A stretch of DNA of 64,000 nucleotides from Sporolactobacillus nakayamae (GCF_900113325.1 NZ_FOOY01000004.1:1-64000); one strand, 5' to 3'. Positions 33,258 through 43,761 are shown, counted from the stretch's first letter. Made by a program: numbers and translations. The notes: generated from the letters alone by a model not told the origin.

Positions 33258-35894
33258 ATGATGGCTAAAGAATTAGCAACGAAATATGATCCAAGCCAAA
33301 CTGAAGAGAAATGGTATAAGACTTGGCTGGAAAAGGATTACTTCAAAGCGGAAAGCAATCCAGAAAAGAAACCTTATTCGATTGTTATTCCGCCACCTAA
33401 TGTGACCGGAAAGCTTCATCTTGGGCACGCATGGGACACAACGATGCAGGATTTGCTGATTCGCTTCAAACGGATGCAAGGCTATGACGCACTTTATCTG
33501 CCCGGCATGGATCACGCGGGAATTGCAACGCAAGCGAAAGTCGATGCGAAATTGCGCGAAGAAGGCAAATCACGCTACGACCTGGGACGTGAGAAATTTC
33601 TTGATGTCGCTTGGGAATGGAAAAAAGAATATTCGACATTCATCAGGAAACAATGGGCGAAACTCGGCTTATCGCTCGACTACTCAAGAGAACGGTTCAC
33701 ACTGGATGACGGCCTTTCGAAAGCGGTGCGCAAGGTATTTGTGCAACTTTATGAAAAAGGACTGATTTACCGAGGCGCTTATATAATCAACTGGGATCCG
33801 GCCGCGCGCACGGCATTGTCGGATATTGAAGTTATTTACAAAGAGATACCCGGTTATCTATGGCATGTCAACTATCCGCTTGCCGATGGTTCAGGTTCGA
33901 TTCAAATCGCGACGACCCGTCCGGAAACGATGCTTGGAGATACAGCGATTGCCGTTCACCCGGATGATGAGCGCTATAAAGACATCATTGGCAAAAAAGC
34001 GGTATTGCCGCTTATCGGCCGTGAAATTCCGATCGTTGCCGACAGCTATGTGGATCAATCGTTTGGAACCGGTGCTGTGAAGATCACGCCGGCGCATGAT
34101 CCGAACGACTTTGAAGTCGGCAATCGCCACGATCTGCCGCGCATTCTTGTTATTGATGAAACGGGAAAAATGAACGAAAATGCAGGCAACTATCAAGGAT
34201 TGGATCGAGATGAATGCCGTAAGCAAATCGTTAAGGACCTTGAAGCGTCCGGCGCACTTGCTTATGTTGAAGAACATACGCATGCCGTTGGCCATTCGGA
34301 ACGAACCGGTGTTGTCGTCGAACCTATTTTGTCTACGCAATGGTTTGTAAAAATGCAGCCTTTGGCGGACGCCTCATTGAAGATGCAAGAAACAGACGAT
34401 AAAGTCAATTTTGTACCCGAACGGTTTGAAGGTACGTATCGACACTGGATGGAGAACATTCGCGACTGGTGTATCTCAAGGCAGCTGTGGTGGGGTCACC
34501 GGGTTCCGGCATGGTACCACAAACAAACCGGAGAAGTTTACGTCGGCATGGAAGCGCCGAAGGATATTGAGAATTGGAAACAAGATGAAGATGTTCTGGA
34601 CACTTGGTTCAGTTCGGCACTATGGCCGTTCTCGACAATGGGCTGGCCGGATGAAGATGCGGCGGATTACAAACACTATTTTCCGACTAATGCATTGGTA
34701 ACCGGATATGACATCATCTTTTTCTGGGTAGCTCGTATGATGTTCCAATCCACAGAATTTACCGGCCAAAGTCCATTTAAAGACGTGCTGATTCATGGTC
34801 TGGTGCGTGACGAGCAGGGCCGCAAGATGAGCAAATCGCTTGGCAACGGGATTGATCCGATGGATGTCATTGCAAAGTATGGCGCAGACGCACTTCGCTA
34901 TACTTTGGCGACCGGCACGACTCCGGGCCAAGACTTAACCTTCCAATGGTCAAAAGTTGAAGCCAATTGGAATTTTGCGAACAAGATTTGGAATGCATCA
35001 CGATTCGTGATTATGAACCTTGAAGGATTCTCACTCAAAGATATGGATCTCTCCGGAGAAAAATCCGTTGCCGACCGTTGGATTCTGACTCGCCTAAACG
35101 CGACAATCGAAAAAGTAACGGCGCTTTATGAAAGCTATGATTTCGGCGAGGCCGGTCATTATCTGTATCAGTTCATTTGGGATGATTTCTGTGATTGGTA
35201 TATTGAAATGGCGAAACTGCCGCTCTATGGAGAAGATGACGTTGCCAAACAAACAACAAAATCGGTACTCACCTATGTCCTTGATAAAATTCTTAAACTG
35301 CTCCATCCAATCATGCCGTTTGTGACCGAAGAAATCTGGCAGCATATTCCGCATGAAGGTGAAACGATCATGCATAGTGAATGGCCGACGGTTAACTCGG
35401 AATGGAATGATGCAGAAGCTGAAAAGGAAATGCTTGCGCTTCAAAATGTTATTCGTTCTGTGCGCAACATTCGCGCGGAAATGAATGTCGCACCGAAAAA
35501 GCCGGTCAATATGCTGATAAAGACAGCATCGGAGTACGGAACAAGAATTTTCGAAGCGAACCAAAATTATATTGAGCGCTTCTGCAATCCGGCAAGCTTG
35601 CAGATTGGAACGGATCTCCAAACTCCGGAAAAATCAGTTTCCGCCGTTATTTCCGGCGCGGATATTTTCCTGCCTTTGTCCGGACTGATTAACATTGAGG
35701 ATGAAGTCAGCCGACTGACTAAGGAATTAGGCAAAATGAACGCCGAAGTCGATCGAGTGGAGAAAAAGTTGAGCAATCCGCGATTCGTTGATAAAGCGCC
35801 GGAACAAGTTGTTAATCAAGAACGTGAGAAACAGGCGGACTATCTGCAGAAACGTGATAAATTGCAGGCGAGAATTGCTGAATTGCAGGCATGA
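33258..35894 (+). CDS. valS: Valyl-tRNA synthetase
   Basis: This class I synthetase charges tRNA-Val. The signature [16 protein letters not shown] (about 46-61) contains the HIGH motif as [13 protein letters not shown] (about 526-534) is the second motif. The editing domain is in between ([20 protein letters not shown], about 218-237). The C-terminal ~70 residues form the expected coiled coil ([20 protein letters not shown]). At 878 residues it is full length. The start is the first of two ATG codons behind AAGGGAG. It is regulated by the T-box upstream. Confidence 0.97.
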   Translation: MMAKELATKYDPSQTEEKWYKTWLEKDYFKAESNPEKKPYSIVIPPPNVTGKLHLGHAWDTTMQDLLIRFKRMQGYDALYLPGMDHAGIATQAKVDAKLREEGKSRYDLGREKFLDVAWEWKKEYSTFIRKQWAKLGLSLDYSRERFTLDDGLSKAVRKVFVQLYEKGLIYRGAYIINWDPAARTALSDIEVIYKEIPGYLWHVNYPLADGSGSIQIATTRPETMLGDTAIAVHPDDERYKDIIGKKAVLPLIGREIPIVADSYVDQSFGTGAVKITPAHDPNDFEVGNRHDLPRILVIDETGKMNENAGNYQGLDRDECRKQIVKDLEASGALAYVEEHTHAVGHSERTGVVVEPILSTQWFVKMQPLADASLKMQETDDKVNFVPERFEGTYRHWMENIRDWCISRQLWWGHRVPAWYHKQTGEVYVGMEAPKDIENWKQDEDVLDTWFSSALWPFSTMGWPDEDAADYKHYFPTNALVTGYDIIFFWVARMMFQSTEFTGQSPFKDVLIHGLVRDEQGRKMSKSLGNGIDPMDVIAKYGADALRYTLATGTTPGQDLTFQWSKVEANWNFANKIWNASRFVIMNLEGFSLKDMDLSGEKSVADRWILTRLNATIEKVTALYESYDFGEAGHYLYQFIWDDFCDWYIEMAKLPLYGEDDVAKQTTKSVLTYVLDKILKLLHPIMPFVTEEIWQHIPHEGETIMHSEWPTVNSEWNDAEAEKEMLALQNVIRSVRNIRAEMNVAPKKPVNMLIKTASEYGTRIFEANQNYIERFCNPASLQIGTDLQTPEKSVSAVISGADIFLPLSGLINIEDEVSRLTKELGKMNAEVDRVEKKLSNPRFVDKAPEQVVNQEREKQADYLQKRDKLQARIAELQA

Positions 35895-36449
35895 TTGCGG
35901 TGAAATAGAGAATACAATCATTGACATGGGACGGTGGCGGGCTCTGGTTGGCCCGCTGCCGTTTTCTTATAAGTTAAGAAAGTATAGCGTTTTGTCTTGC
36001 CGGTACGACGGTAAGGTCATAAGATTCGATTGGGGTGATCAGGTTAGCGCCCAATCTGAGAAATAAACGGAAAAATTCCGCTTAATTAGAAAATGAATGA
36101 AAAAATTGCTTAAATAGACGGAGAAATTCCGCTTATCGAATCGAAAAACGTGAAAATGGAGGGCTTTTCTGTGCATAAGCGGAAAAATTACCCTTATTTA
36201 CCTGTGAAACAAGCGCCAGGATGCATATAACCGGAAAATCTCCGCTTATTTTATTCTGGCCGCGTTACTTAATTAAGGATCAAAATGATTTATTAGAAAA
36301 CTTGGCTTCGCCAAGCCTCTGGCGAAGGCGAAGACTTAGTTGCGCTTACACTCGTTTCCTTGAATCTTTAATTTTTTTATATTTTTTTATCAGTGTTAGA
36401 AAACTTGGCTTCGCCAAGCCCCTGGCGAAGGCGAAGACTTAGTTGCGAC

Positions 36450-36490
36450 GGCCATGGACGGCCTAGTGTCCGGTGAGCCGCAGGACGCGG
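36450..36490 (+). repeat. GGA-loop hairpin pair in mosaic B
   Basis: GGCC-ATGGAC-GGCC (36450-36463) and CCGC-AGGAC-GCGG (36478-36490). Mosaic A has T in place of the first C of the second hairpin, so a G-T pair there becomes G-C here. Confidence 0.55.
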
Positions 36491-36646
36491 CGTTTTTTCG
36501 GACCGCTTACACTCGTTTCCTTTAAATGTTTTCTTATACTTTCCTACCAGTGTGAACTAGAAATGTCTGTTCAAGACAAGCTTGATGATTCAAAATGGTA
36601 TTTGGCGCAAAGGAACGTTCGTATGTAAGGAACCTTCGCTAACGAC

Positions 36647-36689
36647 GCATATGTCCTGTATGCAACGCGAAAGTTACCGCATCCTGCGG
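36647..36689. repeat. TCCT-loop hairpins in mosaic B
   Basis: GCATAT-GTCCT-GTATGC (36647-36663, one T-G pair) and CCGCA-TCC-TGCGG (36677-36689). The middle two units of mosaic A are missing, so the number of units differs between copies. Confidence 0.75.
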
Positions 36690-36699
36690 AAGTAAGAAA

Positions 36700-36721
36700 C
36701 GGGCACTTTTTGCCCGGTTTT
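36700..36721 (+). terminator. Terminator within mosaic B
   Basis: CGGGCA pairs with TGCCCG around CTTTTT, then GTTTTT; the same position relative to the hairpins as in mosaic A. Confidence 0.65.
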
Positions 36722-36957
36722 TCTAACACTGATAAGAAAGTTTATTATTTTGCACGTTTTCAAACCAATAGACCAGTGTCTTGGCCGAGAATCAAAGCGG
36801 AGGTGCGAGACGCCTGCGGGACCAGGTGCCAGCGAGACCCCGCGGATTCCTACCTGTCTGAGGAGACTCGTGGTGCGCCCGCGGCAAGCGAGTAAACGAA
36901 GCGACGATTCAGCACAGAAAAGACACAAAACCATCACACATGGCTGGAGATTAAGAA

Positions 36958-36979
36958 CCGGGCAGTGCCCGGGTTTTCT
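36958..36979 (+). terminator. Hairpin with T tract before folC
   Basis: CCGGGC pairs with GCCCGG around a 3-base loop, followed by GTTTT. It closes mosaic B and insulates folC from upstream transcription. Confidence 0.55.
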
Positions 36980-37032
36980 AAATCAATTTCAATTTTGTTT
37001 ATGAGGAAAACTGATATTCGGAGGGCATGGCA

Positions 37033-38346
37033 ATGTTTGAAACAATTGATGAAACACTATCATGGATTCACGGGTTAATTCCACATGGCATCAAACCCGG
37101 CACCAAGCGAATGGAGTGGATGCTGGACAAGTTAGGAAATCCGGAGCGGACCATTAAGGCTATTCACGTCGGCGGAACAAACGGGAAGGGCTCCACTGTG
37201 TGCTATCTCTGGCACATTTATCAAGAATCCGGACTTAAGGTCGGCACCTACATTTCACCATATATCACAACGTTTAATGAACGCATGATGGTGAATGGAA
37301 CTCCGATTAGCGATGAAGATCTTACAAAAGCAGCAAATATTGTTTATCCGCTAACCTTAGCGGTTAATCAGGAAACCGAATTAGGTATTCCGACTGAATT
37401 TGAAGTCGTTACGATGATCAGTTTCGTTTATTTTGGTCTGCTCAATCCATGCGATCTTGTCATTTATGAAGTCGGTCTCGGCGGACGTCTGGACTCTACA
37501 AATGTGATCCATCCACTGGTGTCCGTAATTACCAATGTCGCCATGGATCATATGAAACAGCTTGGCAATACAATCAAGAGCATTGCCTTCGAAAAGGCGG
37601 GAATCATCAAGGAAGGTACAGGTATTGTCACCACGGCGGAACATCCTGACGCGCTTGCGGTGATTCGTGATAAGACGGCGGAAAAAGAGGCAAAATTATT
37701 TGTGCTTGGGAAGGACTTTGAAGTTGATGCGATTGGGCATGATGAAGAGGGTGAACATTTCAACTTCACCGCGGGAACGATTCATTATCAGGACGTCACG
37801 ATTCATATGAAAGGTGAACATCAGCTGAAGAACGCGTCTGCCGCGTTAATGGCAGTCAGCTATCTGGCGACATACTGCGATCTCGCAGTGGGTGAAGACG
37901 CGATTCGGTCAGGGCTTAAGAAAGCAGCATGGCCCGGCCGGTTTGAACGTATGCTCAACCATCCGCTTGTCATCATCGACGGTGCGCATAATGTGCAGGG
38001 AACCGAGGCATTGATTCGTACGGTGAAAAGATATTATTCCGGACGAACCATTCACTTATTATACGCCGCACTTCAAGATAAAGAATTTGAAAAAATGGTG
38101 CGATTGATTGAACGCGCGGCTCATGATATAACGCTGACTTCCTTTGATTATCCACGGGCTGCAAGCAGTGACTTGCTCTATACGGCCGCGCAGCATGCAA
38201 GGAAAACAAAAAATCCGGATTGGAGAAACGCGCTCCATCACTTGATCCATGAAACCGGAGAGAATGAGGTATTGCTTGTTTGCGGTTCGCTCTATTTTAT
38301 TTCCGTTGTTCGTCATGAATTGCAGACCATGCGCGGTTCATTGTAA
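37033..38346 (+). CDS. folC: Folylpolyglutamate synthase / dihydrofolate synthase
   Basis: This Mur-ligase-like enzyme adds glutamates to folates. The ATP loop is HVGGTNGKGSTVCYL (about 45-59), followed by GTYISPYITTFNERM (about 71-85); VGLGGRLDSTNVI (about 149) and IDGAHNVQGTEAL (about 314-326) are the other family motifs. The start is ATG at 37033, seven bases after GGAGGG; the ATG at 37027 is too close. At 437 residues it is full length. It follows valS as in B. subtilis, but 1.1 kb of repeats now separates the two. Confidence 0.95.
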   Translation: MFETIDETLSWIHGLIPHGIKPGTKRMEWMLDKLGNPERTIKAIHVGGTNGKGSTVCYLWHIYQESGLKVGTYISPYITTFNERMMVNGTPISDEDLTKAANIVYPLTLAVNQETELGIPTEFEVVTMISFVYFGLLNPCDLVIYEVGLGGRLDSTNVIHPLVSVITNVAMDHMKQLGNTIKSIAFEKAGIIKEGTGIVTTAEHPDALAVIRDKTAEKEAKLFVLGKDFEVDAIGHDEEGEHFNFTAGTIHYQDVTIHMKGEHQLKNASAALMAVSYLATYCDLAVGEDAIRSGLKKAAWPGRFERMLNHPLVIIDGAHNVQGTEALIRTVKRYYSGRTIHLLYAALQDKEFEKMVRLIERAAHDITLTSFDYPRAASSDLLYTAAQHARKTKNPDWRNALHHLIHETGENEVLLVCGSLYFISVVRHELQTMRGSL

Positions 38347-38390
38347 ATTGAGAATGCAAAGCAAGAACAATTAAAACGAAAAATTTGTGA

Positions 38391-38431
38391 AAAGTTGAGA
38401 AGGTTTTGAAAAACCTTTTCAACTTCTTTTT
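38391..38431 (+). terminator. Terminator after folC
   Basis: AAGTTGAGAAGGTTTT pairs with AAAACCTTTTCAACTT (one G-T), followed by CTTTTTG. Confidence 0.85.
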
Positions 38432-38521
38432 GTTTTGCTACAATTACAATTAGGAAAATAGTAATAGGATAATAGATAATAGATTTTAAATCGCACAGCT
38501 AGCAAAAAGGAGGAAGTGCGA

Positions 38522-40219
38522 TTGACCATAATAAAGCAACGTGCTGTTACGGCCACCTGGATTTTATCAACCTTATTTTTGCTGCCCCTCATCTATTCGT
38601 TGGATCCGCCGAGAAATATTTCTTTTTTTTCACTTTTAACCGTAATCATACTCTTTATTCTTACCGCCCTTTTCAGTTTTAAGGTGAAGGGGACGGATAT
38701 CATTGTTCTTCAAGGTATCGGTCTAGCGGCTTTCTTAATTTTTGGGCTGTTTGTCGAAATTTTGCTGACTCAATTTTGTATCGTCGTTTATCTGATGGCT
38801 CAAAAAATCAGCAAGGCCGACGCGTACCGCATACCGATAAATTTAACAATGTTCTTTATCATTTCAATGGCTTCAGGAGCTACATATTACATGTTGGGTG
38901 GTCAAGTCGGGGCCATTACGAAGAGCGTCCTAGATTTGAATATAGTGCCGATCGTGGGTTTTTATTTATCAGCCTATTTGACGAACACCTTTGCGCTCGT
39001 CATTATTCATAGATGGCTTTATTCCCCCTCGGTTAAAATTAAATTATTCGATAACGATTCCTTTTGGGAAATCATGATCAGCGTATTAATGATGCCGCTT
39101 GGTATCGCTTTTTATCTCATGTACGCTTCCATGGGCTGGCAAGGTATGATGATTATTGCGATTCCTATGGTTGCACTTTCGATTATTATAAGGCAGATTA
39201 ACAACAGCGAAGAGTTAGTTAGTTTTCTGCAAAGCGTCAATCATTTTGGACAGCAGCTCACAGAGGAACTTTCTGTTAATTACGTATTTGATCTTCTCGT
39301 TGATAAATTGCCCAAAATGCTTTCGGTAGATTATCTCTATGTTGTTTTATATACGCAGCCGGAACGACCGAAACTCGTTCGTATGTTCAGAAAGGATCAG
39401 GGCGAATCCTTTGTTCCTTTTCAGCAGGAAGCAGATATCAGCCTGAGCGTATATCGTCAAGGTAAGGCGGTTATTAGTTCAGGCAATATCGGCAGCATGT
39501 ATCCTTTTCTCGATGCAGTCTCCAATGGAAGGGCAAAGTCCTATTTATCCGTTCCGATGGTGCACCGTGGTCAGGTCATCGGTGTGCTAACGATTGCTTC
39601 ACATAGGGTCAAAGCCTATACGAAGAAGAGCAGAATAGGGATCGAGATTGTCGGTGATTTTCTAGCAATCGGTCTCGAAAATGCCAAGAATTTTGAGATT
39701 CGAAAGAAAGAGAGCGAGCATTGTCCGCTCACCGATCTGTATAATTATCGATATATGATGAAAGCCATTAATAACATGTACAATAATCCGTCTTTGAATG
39801 TTTTTTCGATCATCATGATGGATATTGATAATTTTAAGTCAATTAATGATACGTTTGGACACCAAAATGGGAATGCAGTCTTGATCGGTGTCGCCAATCG
39901 CTTGCGAAAAACAATCGGTCACAACGGGATTGCGGCACGATACGGAGGCGAAGAGTTTACCATTCTCTTGCCCGGAAGAGACCGCAATATGTGTTTCGCA
40001 ATTGCGGAAACCGTACGTCTCGCTGTTGCCTCAGAACCTTTTATGATCTTTAACGAAGCGGATAACCGCTATGACAAGATCTATGTGACGATCAGTTTGG
40101 GAACATCGACAGCTCCCTCCGATGCTACGGAACCCTCAGAATTGATCTACAATGCGGATCACGCGATGTATAAAGGCGCAAAGCAACAAGGCAAGAATCG
40201 AGTCGCCCGGTATATCTAA
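38522..40219 (+). CDS. Membrane-bound GAF-GGDEF diguanylate cyclase
   Basis: The enzyme should make cyclic di-GMP from two GTP. Residues ~8-235 form about seven membrane helices, ~240-390 a GAF-like sensor (LPKMLSVDYLYVVLYTQPE to SHRVKAYTKKSRIGIEIV), and ~400-565 the GGDEF domain with the active-site motif GGEEF at about 475-479 and DIDNFKSINDTFGH upstream. The inhibitory RxxD site that normally precedes the motif is not visible (GHNG in its place), so product inhibition may be lost. The start is TTG at 38522, eight bases after AGGAGG. It occupies the place of comC in B. subtilis. Confidence 0.85.
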   Translation: MTIIKQRAVTATWILSTLFLLPLIYSLDPPRNISFFSLLTVIILFILTALFSFKVKGTDIIVLQGIGLAAFLIFGLFVEILLTQFCIVVYLMAQKISKADAYRIPINLTMFFIISMASGATYYMLGGQVGAITKSVLDLNIVPIVGFYLSAYLTNTFALVIIHRWLYSPSVKIKLFDNDSFWEIMISVLMMPLGIAFYLMYASMGWQGMMIIAIPMVALSIIIRQINNSEELVSFLQSVNHFGQQLTEELSVNYVFDLLVDKLPKMLSVDYLYVVLYTQPERPKLVRMFRKDQGESFVPFQQEADISLSVYRQGKAVISSGNIGSMYPFLDAVSNGRAKSYLSVPMVHRGQVIGVLTIASHRVKAYTKKSRIGIEIVGDFLAIGLENAKNFEIRKKESEHCPLTDLYNYRYMMKAINNMYNNPSLNVFSIIMMDIDNFKSINDTFGHQNGNAVLIGVANRLRKTIGHNGIAARYGGEEFTILLPGRDRNMCFAIAETVRLAVASEPFMIFNEADNRYDKIYVTISLGTSTAPSDATEPSELIYNADHAMYKGAKQQGKNRVARYI

Positions 40220-40377
40220 TCATTACACGGCAAAAACGCTCAATTACCCATATCGCGTAAATCGAGAAAAACAGCGAAAAAAATTGCGGGCGAGACGACA
40301 AATGTCTCGTTCTTTTTTATACGCACTATGCTAAGCTATTCGGAAGTAGAGTTTCGTTATGCGTGAGGGGGACTAAT

Positions 40378-41379
40378 GTGTCTGAATTAAAAAAGAAGAC
40401 GCCCCGGGTGACGATCACATTCAATGGAAAAAAACATAACCTGGAAGAGTGGACAAGACAAGAGACTGCGGCCGACAAAGATAAATCACTAAATTGGAAT
40501 GCCGCATTTTCAGAAGAACGCACCACTACGGAGCATCATACACAACCAGTTACGGATGATGACGCGTTTGTTAAACAGAAATATTCCTTTTTTAGACATA
40601 ATAAGAAACGGCGCCCTGTGCTAAGCATACCATCCGGAACATGGCAAACCATTCATCATTTTTGGCTCCCGGCAGTCGCTGCGATAGTCGTCGGTCTTGT
40701 CATCGGTTTGTCAATGCTGATGATTTTCAGTGATCAGAATACCAAAGTCAAGGATACTTGGGCGGATAACCCAAAGAAAACTCAAAGTGATGGTGCTTCA
40801 GAGGCAGTGAAAGCAGTAAATTTGAACCTTCCGGTATATATGATTCAGGCCGGCCTTTTTGGGTCGAACAGTAAGGCAAAGCAGGTCGCGGAGCAATTGA
40901 AAAGTAAAGGTCCTGCTGCTGTGATGCAGGTATCGGGAGGAAGTGCGATCTTCGTTGGCGTTTCACAAACAGAGGTTGGCGCCGATCAATTACTTGCACA
41001 TTTTAAAAAGAAAGGTATGACGGTTTTTAAAAAACAGATGACGATTCAATCGGACTCAGCAGCGGAAAAAAGTAAATTGAAAGCGAATGAGGCGCTTACC
41101 TATAAGAAAATCATTAGTGCGCTTCTTTCTATATCAGAGAAATCAAAGAATGGATCAGCAGCGCCAGATGCAAACTACTTAAAAACGGTGGACAAGCTGT
41201 ATTCATCCGTTGCCAAACAAGCGCGTAGTGCGGAAACGGATCACGTGTTTTCGCAAGTAAAACAGACGAAAACAATTGCTCAAAATTTAGTATCCAACAG
41301 TTCAGAAGAACATTTTTTTGCGTTTCAGCAAGATCTCTTGGAGACAATCTCTGAGTACAACGCTCTGATTCATCCATAA
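40378..41379 (+). CDS. spoIIB: Stage II sporulation protein B (SPOR domain)
   Basis: SpoIIB acts at the sporulation septum during engulfment. The 333-residue product has a cytoplasmic N-terminus (~95 residues), one membrane helix (about 100-120, AVAAIVVGLVIGLSMLMIF) and an extracytoplasmic SPOR domain that binds peptidoglycan (PVYMIQAGLFGSNSKAKQVA, about 147-166). The start is GTG, six bases after GAGGGGG. The length equals that of B. subtilis SpoIIB, and the place between folC and radC agrees. The maf gene that normally follows is absent. Confidence 0.87.
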   Translation: MSELKKKTPRVTITFNGKKHNLEEWTRQETAADKDKSLNWNAAFSEERTTTEHHTQPVTDDDAFVKQKYSFFRHNKKRRPVLSIPSGTWQTIHHFWLPAVAAIVVGLVIGLSMLMIFSDQNTKVKDTWADNPKKTQSDGASEAVKAVNLNLPVYMIQAGLFGSNSKAKQVAEQLKSKGPAAVMQVSGGSAIFVGVSQTEVGADQLLAHFKKKGMTVFKKQMTIQSDSAAEKSKLKANEALTYKKIISALLSISEKSKNGSAAPDANYLKTVDKLYSSVAKQARSAETDHVFSQVKQTKTIAQNLVSNSSEEHFFAFQQDLLETISEYNALIHP

Positions 41380-41567
41380 TTTAGAAAAAATAAATTTACC
41401 CTGTTTTTGTGCTTTTGTGACATAAACCAGTGATTTACAACGAAAATAATGAGCGACTGTTCGAGAAACCTTTGCTTTTTTCACGTTTTCCATTCTGCAG
41501 CCAGTTCCTAAACAAGATATGCTGTATCTTAACAGGTACCGACGTACGCAGAATGGAGGAATTGAAA

Positions 41568-42254
41568 ATGGAGAAGAATATTATGATGAAGGATGTACCG
41601 CATGAAGATCGTCCGAGAGAGCGTCTCATTCGTGAAGGAGCTTCTTCACTTTCCAACCAGGAATTACTTGCCATTCTCTTGCATTCAGGGACGAGAAACG
41701 AATCAGTCATGCAGCTCGCCGAACGCCTCGTCAGTCGTTTTGATGGACTGGACTTGCTGAAGGAAGCGAGTATTGAGGAATTGAAGCAAGTTAAAGGAAT
41801 CGGAACAGCAAAAGCGGTTCAATTGCTCGCCGGATTTGAAATCGGCCAGCGCATGGCGAGAATGGTCCATGATTCTCGTTATGCGATTCGTTCACCGGAA
41901 GACGGTGCCGAGTACGTAATGGAAGAAATGCGCAGTTTAAAACAGGAACATTTTGTCGCTCTATTTCTGAACACGAAGAACCAGGTGCTCTATAAAAGGA
42001 CGATCTTTGTGGGGAGCCTGAATGCGTCCATAGTCCACCCGCGTGAAGTGTTCAAGGAAGCGGTCAGACAGTCAGCCGCCTCAATTATTTGTTTTCACAA
42101 TCATCCAAGCGGGGATCCTACACCGAGCAGAGAAGATATTGATGTGACAAAGCGGCTGGCCTCCTGTGGCAAGATGCTTGGCGTAGATGTTTTGGATCAC
42201 ATTGTGATTGGCGATCGGCGGTTTGTCAGTTTGAAGCAAAAAGGGTTAATGTAG
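41568..42254 (+). CDS. radC: RadC/YsxA JAB-domain protein
   Basis: The 228-residue protein has an N-terminal helix-hairpin-helix region (VKGIGTAKAVQLLAGFEIG, about 65-83) and a C-terminal MPN/JAB metalloprotease-like domain with the ligands in HNHPSGDPTPSREDID (about 176-191). The family was once linked to DNA repair, but its role is unclear. The start is ATG at 41568 behind GGAGG; a longer in-frame extension has no binding site. Confidence 0.93.
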   Translation: MEKNIMMKDVPHEDRPRERLIREGASSLSNQELLAILLHSGTRNESVMQLAERLVSRFDGLDLLKEASIEELKQVKGIGTAKAVQLLAGFEIGQRMARMVHDSRYAIRSPEDGAEYVMEEMRSLKQEHFVALFLNTKNQVLYKRTIFVGSLNASIVHPREVFKEAVRQSAASIICFHNHPSGDPTPSREDIDVTKRLASCGKMLGVDVLDHIVIGDRRFVSLKQKGLM

Positions 42255-42390
42255 TAAATAATGAAGAAAAAGACCGCACTTGGCAAAGTGAAGAGTTTTT
42301 CCGGACAATTTACTCAGACCCTATAAATTCAGGATCAATTAAGATATAATTAAGTGCATGAGTTTTGCAACTTGAAGGGAGATTACATAG

Positions 42391-43434
42391 ATGTTTGGCG
42401 GATTTTCTAAAGATATGGGCATTGACCTTGGGACGGCCAACACTTTAGTGTACTTGAAAGGCAAAGGTGTTGTCGTCAGAGAACCATCAGTCGTCGCCTT
42501 GCACACGGACACCGGCCTGATTGAAGCGGTCGGTACCCCGGCCAAAAAAATGATTGGCCGAACACCGGGAAATATTGTCGCGGTTCGTCCAATGAAGAAC
42601 GGCGTAATCGCGGATTTTGAAACAACAGCGACAATGATGAAGTATTTTATAAATCAAGCGCAGAAGCAGCGCTCTGTTTTTTCACGCAAGCCGAATGTAA
42701 TGGTTTGTGTACCTTCAGGAATCACAGCAGTGGAAAAACGCGCTGTAGAAGACGCAACAAAGCAAGCCGGCGCGCGTGAAGCGTATACCATTGAAGAACC
42801 TTTTGCAGCTGCGGTCGGTGCCGATCTCCCGGTCTGGGAACCAACCGGAAGCATGGTTGTTGATATTGGCGGAGGAACAACAGAAGTCGCAATTATTTCG
42901 TTAGGCGGTATTGTGACGAGCCAATCGATACGCATCGCAGGCGATGATATGGACGAAGCTATTATCCAATATGTAAAGAAAAACTACAATTTGATGATTG
43001 GTGAACGCTCATCGGAAGCACTGAAAATTGAAATTGGTTCGGCAGGCGGATCTGAAGAGATGGAAGGCGCTAAAATGGAAGTGCGCGGACGTGATTTGCT
43101 GACCGGACTGCCGAAGACGATTGAAGTGTCGGGTAAAGAAATCGCTTCTGCACTGCATGACTCCGTAAATCAAATTATTGAGGCGGTTAAAGTGACCCTT
43201 GAGAAAACACCGCCGGAATTGGCAGCGGATATTATGGACCGCGGGATCGTTCTGACCGGTGGAGGCGCACTTTTGAACAACCTTGATCATGTGCTCAGCG
43301 ATGAGACAAAGATGCCCGTGATTGTTGCGGAAAATCCATTGGATTGTGTTGCGATCGGTACAGGCCGTTCACTGGAAAACTTGCCATTGATTCGTTCAAA
43401 GGCAAATTCGATTTCAATGGCTAACAAAAAATAA
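42391..43434 (+). CDS. mreB: Rod shape-determining protein MreB
   Basis: This actin homologue forms membrane filaments that direct cylindrical wall growth. Conserved parts are [20 protein letters not shown] (about 9-28), the phosphate loop [20 protein letters not shown] (about 157-176), [13 protein letters not shown] (about 140) and [15 protein letters not shown] (about 288-302). The ATG follows GAAGGGAG. Length 347 is normal. The gene normally runs straight into mreC, but here a 327-base repeat-containing gap follows. Confidence 0.97.
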   Translation: MFGGFSKDMGIDLGTANTLVYLKGKGVVVREPSVVALHTDTGLIEAVGTPAKKMIGRTPGNIVAVRPMKNGVIADFETTATMMKYFINQAQKQRSVFSRKPNVMVCVPSGITAVEKRAVEDATKQAGAREAYTIEEPFAAAVGADLPVWEPTGSMVVDIGGGTTEVAIISLGGIVTSQSIRIAGDDMDEAIIQYVKKNYNLMIGERSSEALKIEIGSAGGSEEMEGAKMEVRGRDLLTGLPKTIEVSGKEIASALHDSVNQIIEAVKVTLEKTPPELAADIMDRGIVLTGGGALLNNLDHVLSDETKMPVIVAENPLDCVAIGTGRSLENLPLIRSKANSISMANKK

Positions 43435-43440
43435 TTCAAC

Positions 43441-43761
43441 TCTAATGAGTGTTAATAGAGGATGTTCAAATAGTCCGGGGAAAAAGGGTAATGAGGATCT
43501 TCTGCCAGCAAAAGAGATCTTCGATTAAGGACGCTCATGTCCTGTGAGCAATGTTGGAGTCACCACGTTCTGTGCGTAAAGTCGAATCCGCTGCTTTCTG
43601 TAGAAGTACATTTTGGTGCTCAAAACTGCGCTTCCTTGATAGTATCGCGACGCCCAGGATGGGCTAGTGCAGGCGATGCAACAGGACGTTGCGTTTTTGC
43701 CTGTAATCCTATCTTTTGTCCTCCTTTTTGAACAGATTCTAATAATTAAGCAGGTGTCCGT
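43441..43761. repeat. Degenerate repeat mosaic C between mreB and mreC
   Basis: This gap holds relatives of the hairpins in mosaics A and B. TCCT-type units are GCTCAT-GTCCT-GTGAGC (43533-43549) and CAC-GTTCT-GTG (43564-43574); AGGA-type units are GCCC-AGGAT-GGGC (43652-43664) and GCAAC-AGGAC-GTTGC (43678-43692). The last is followed by GTTTTTG and could terminate. No gene is visible. Confidence 0.7.
43678..43699 (+). terminator. Possible terminator splitting mreB from mreCD
   Basis: GCAAC and GTTGC close an AGGAC loop and are followed by GTTTTTG. The stem is short (5 bp), so it would be weak. Confidence 0.4.

Larger units (their letters stand above)
35957..36980. repeat. Non-coding repeat mosaic B
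   Basis: This is the second copy of the modules seen at 21540-22445, but in another order: module 2 (35993-36050), module 3 (36058-36250), module 4 (36265-36300), then two copies of a block with TTGGCTTCGCCAAGCC and GGCGAAGGCGAAGACTTAG (36301-36330 and 36400-36440), module 5 (36440-36575), modules 6 and 7 (36590-36720) and finally module 1 (36725-36905), which comes first in mosaic A. Identity between copies is high by eye. Short frames such as 36750-37004 are spurious. Confidence 0.85.

Noticed and set aside
36750-37004. Short GC-rich frames in mosaic B
   Set aside because: They cover repeat module 1, which occurs in two copies with different frames; spurious.
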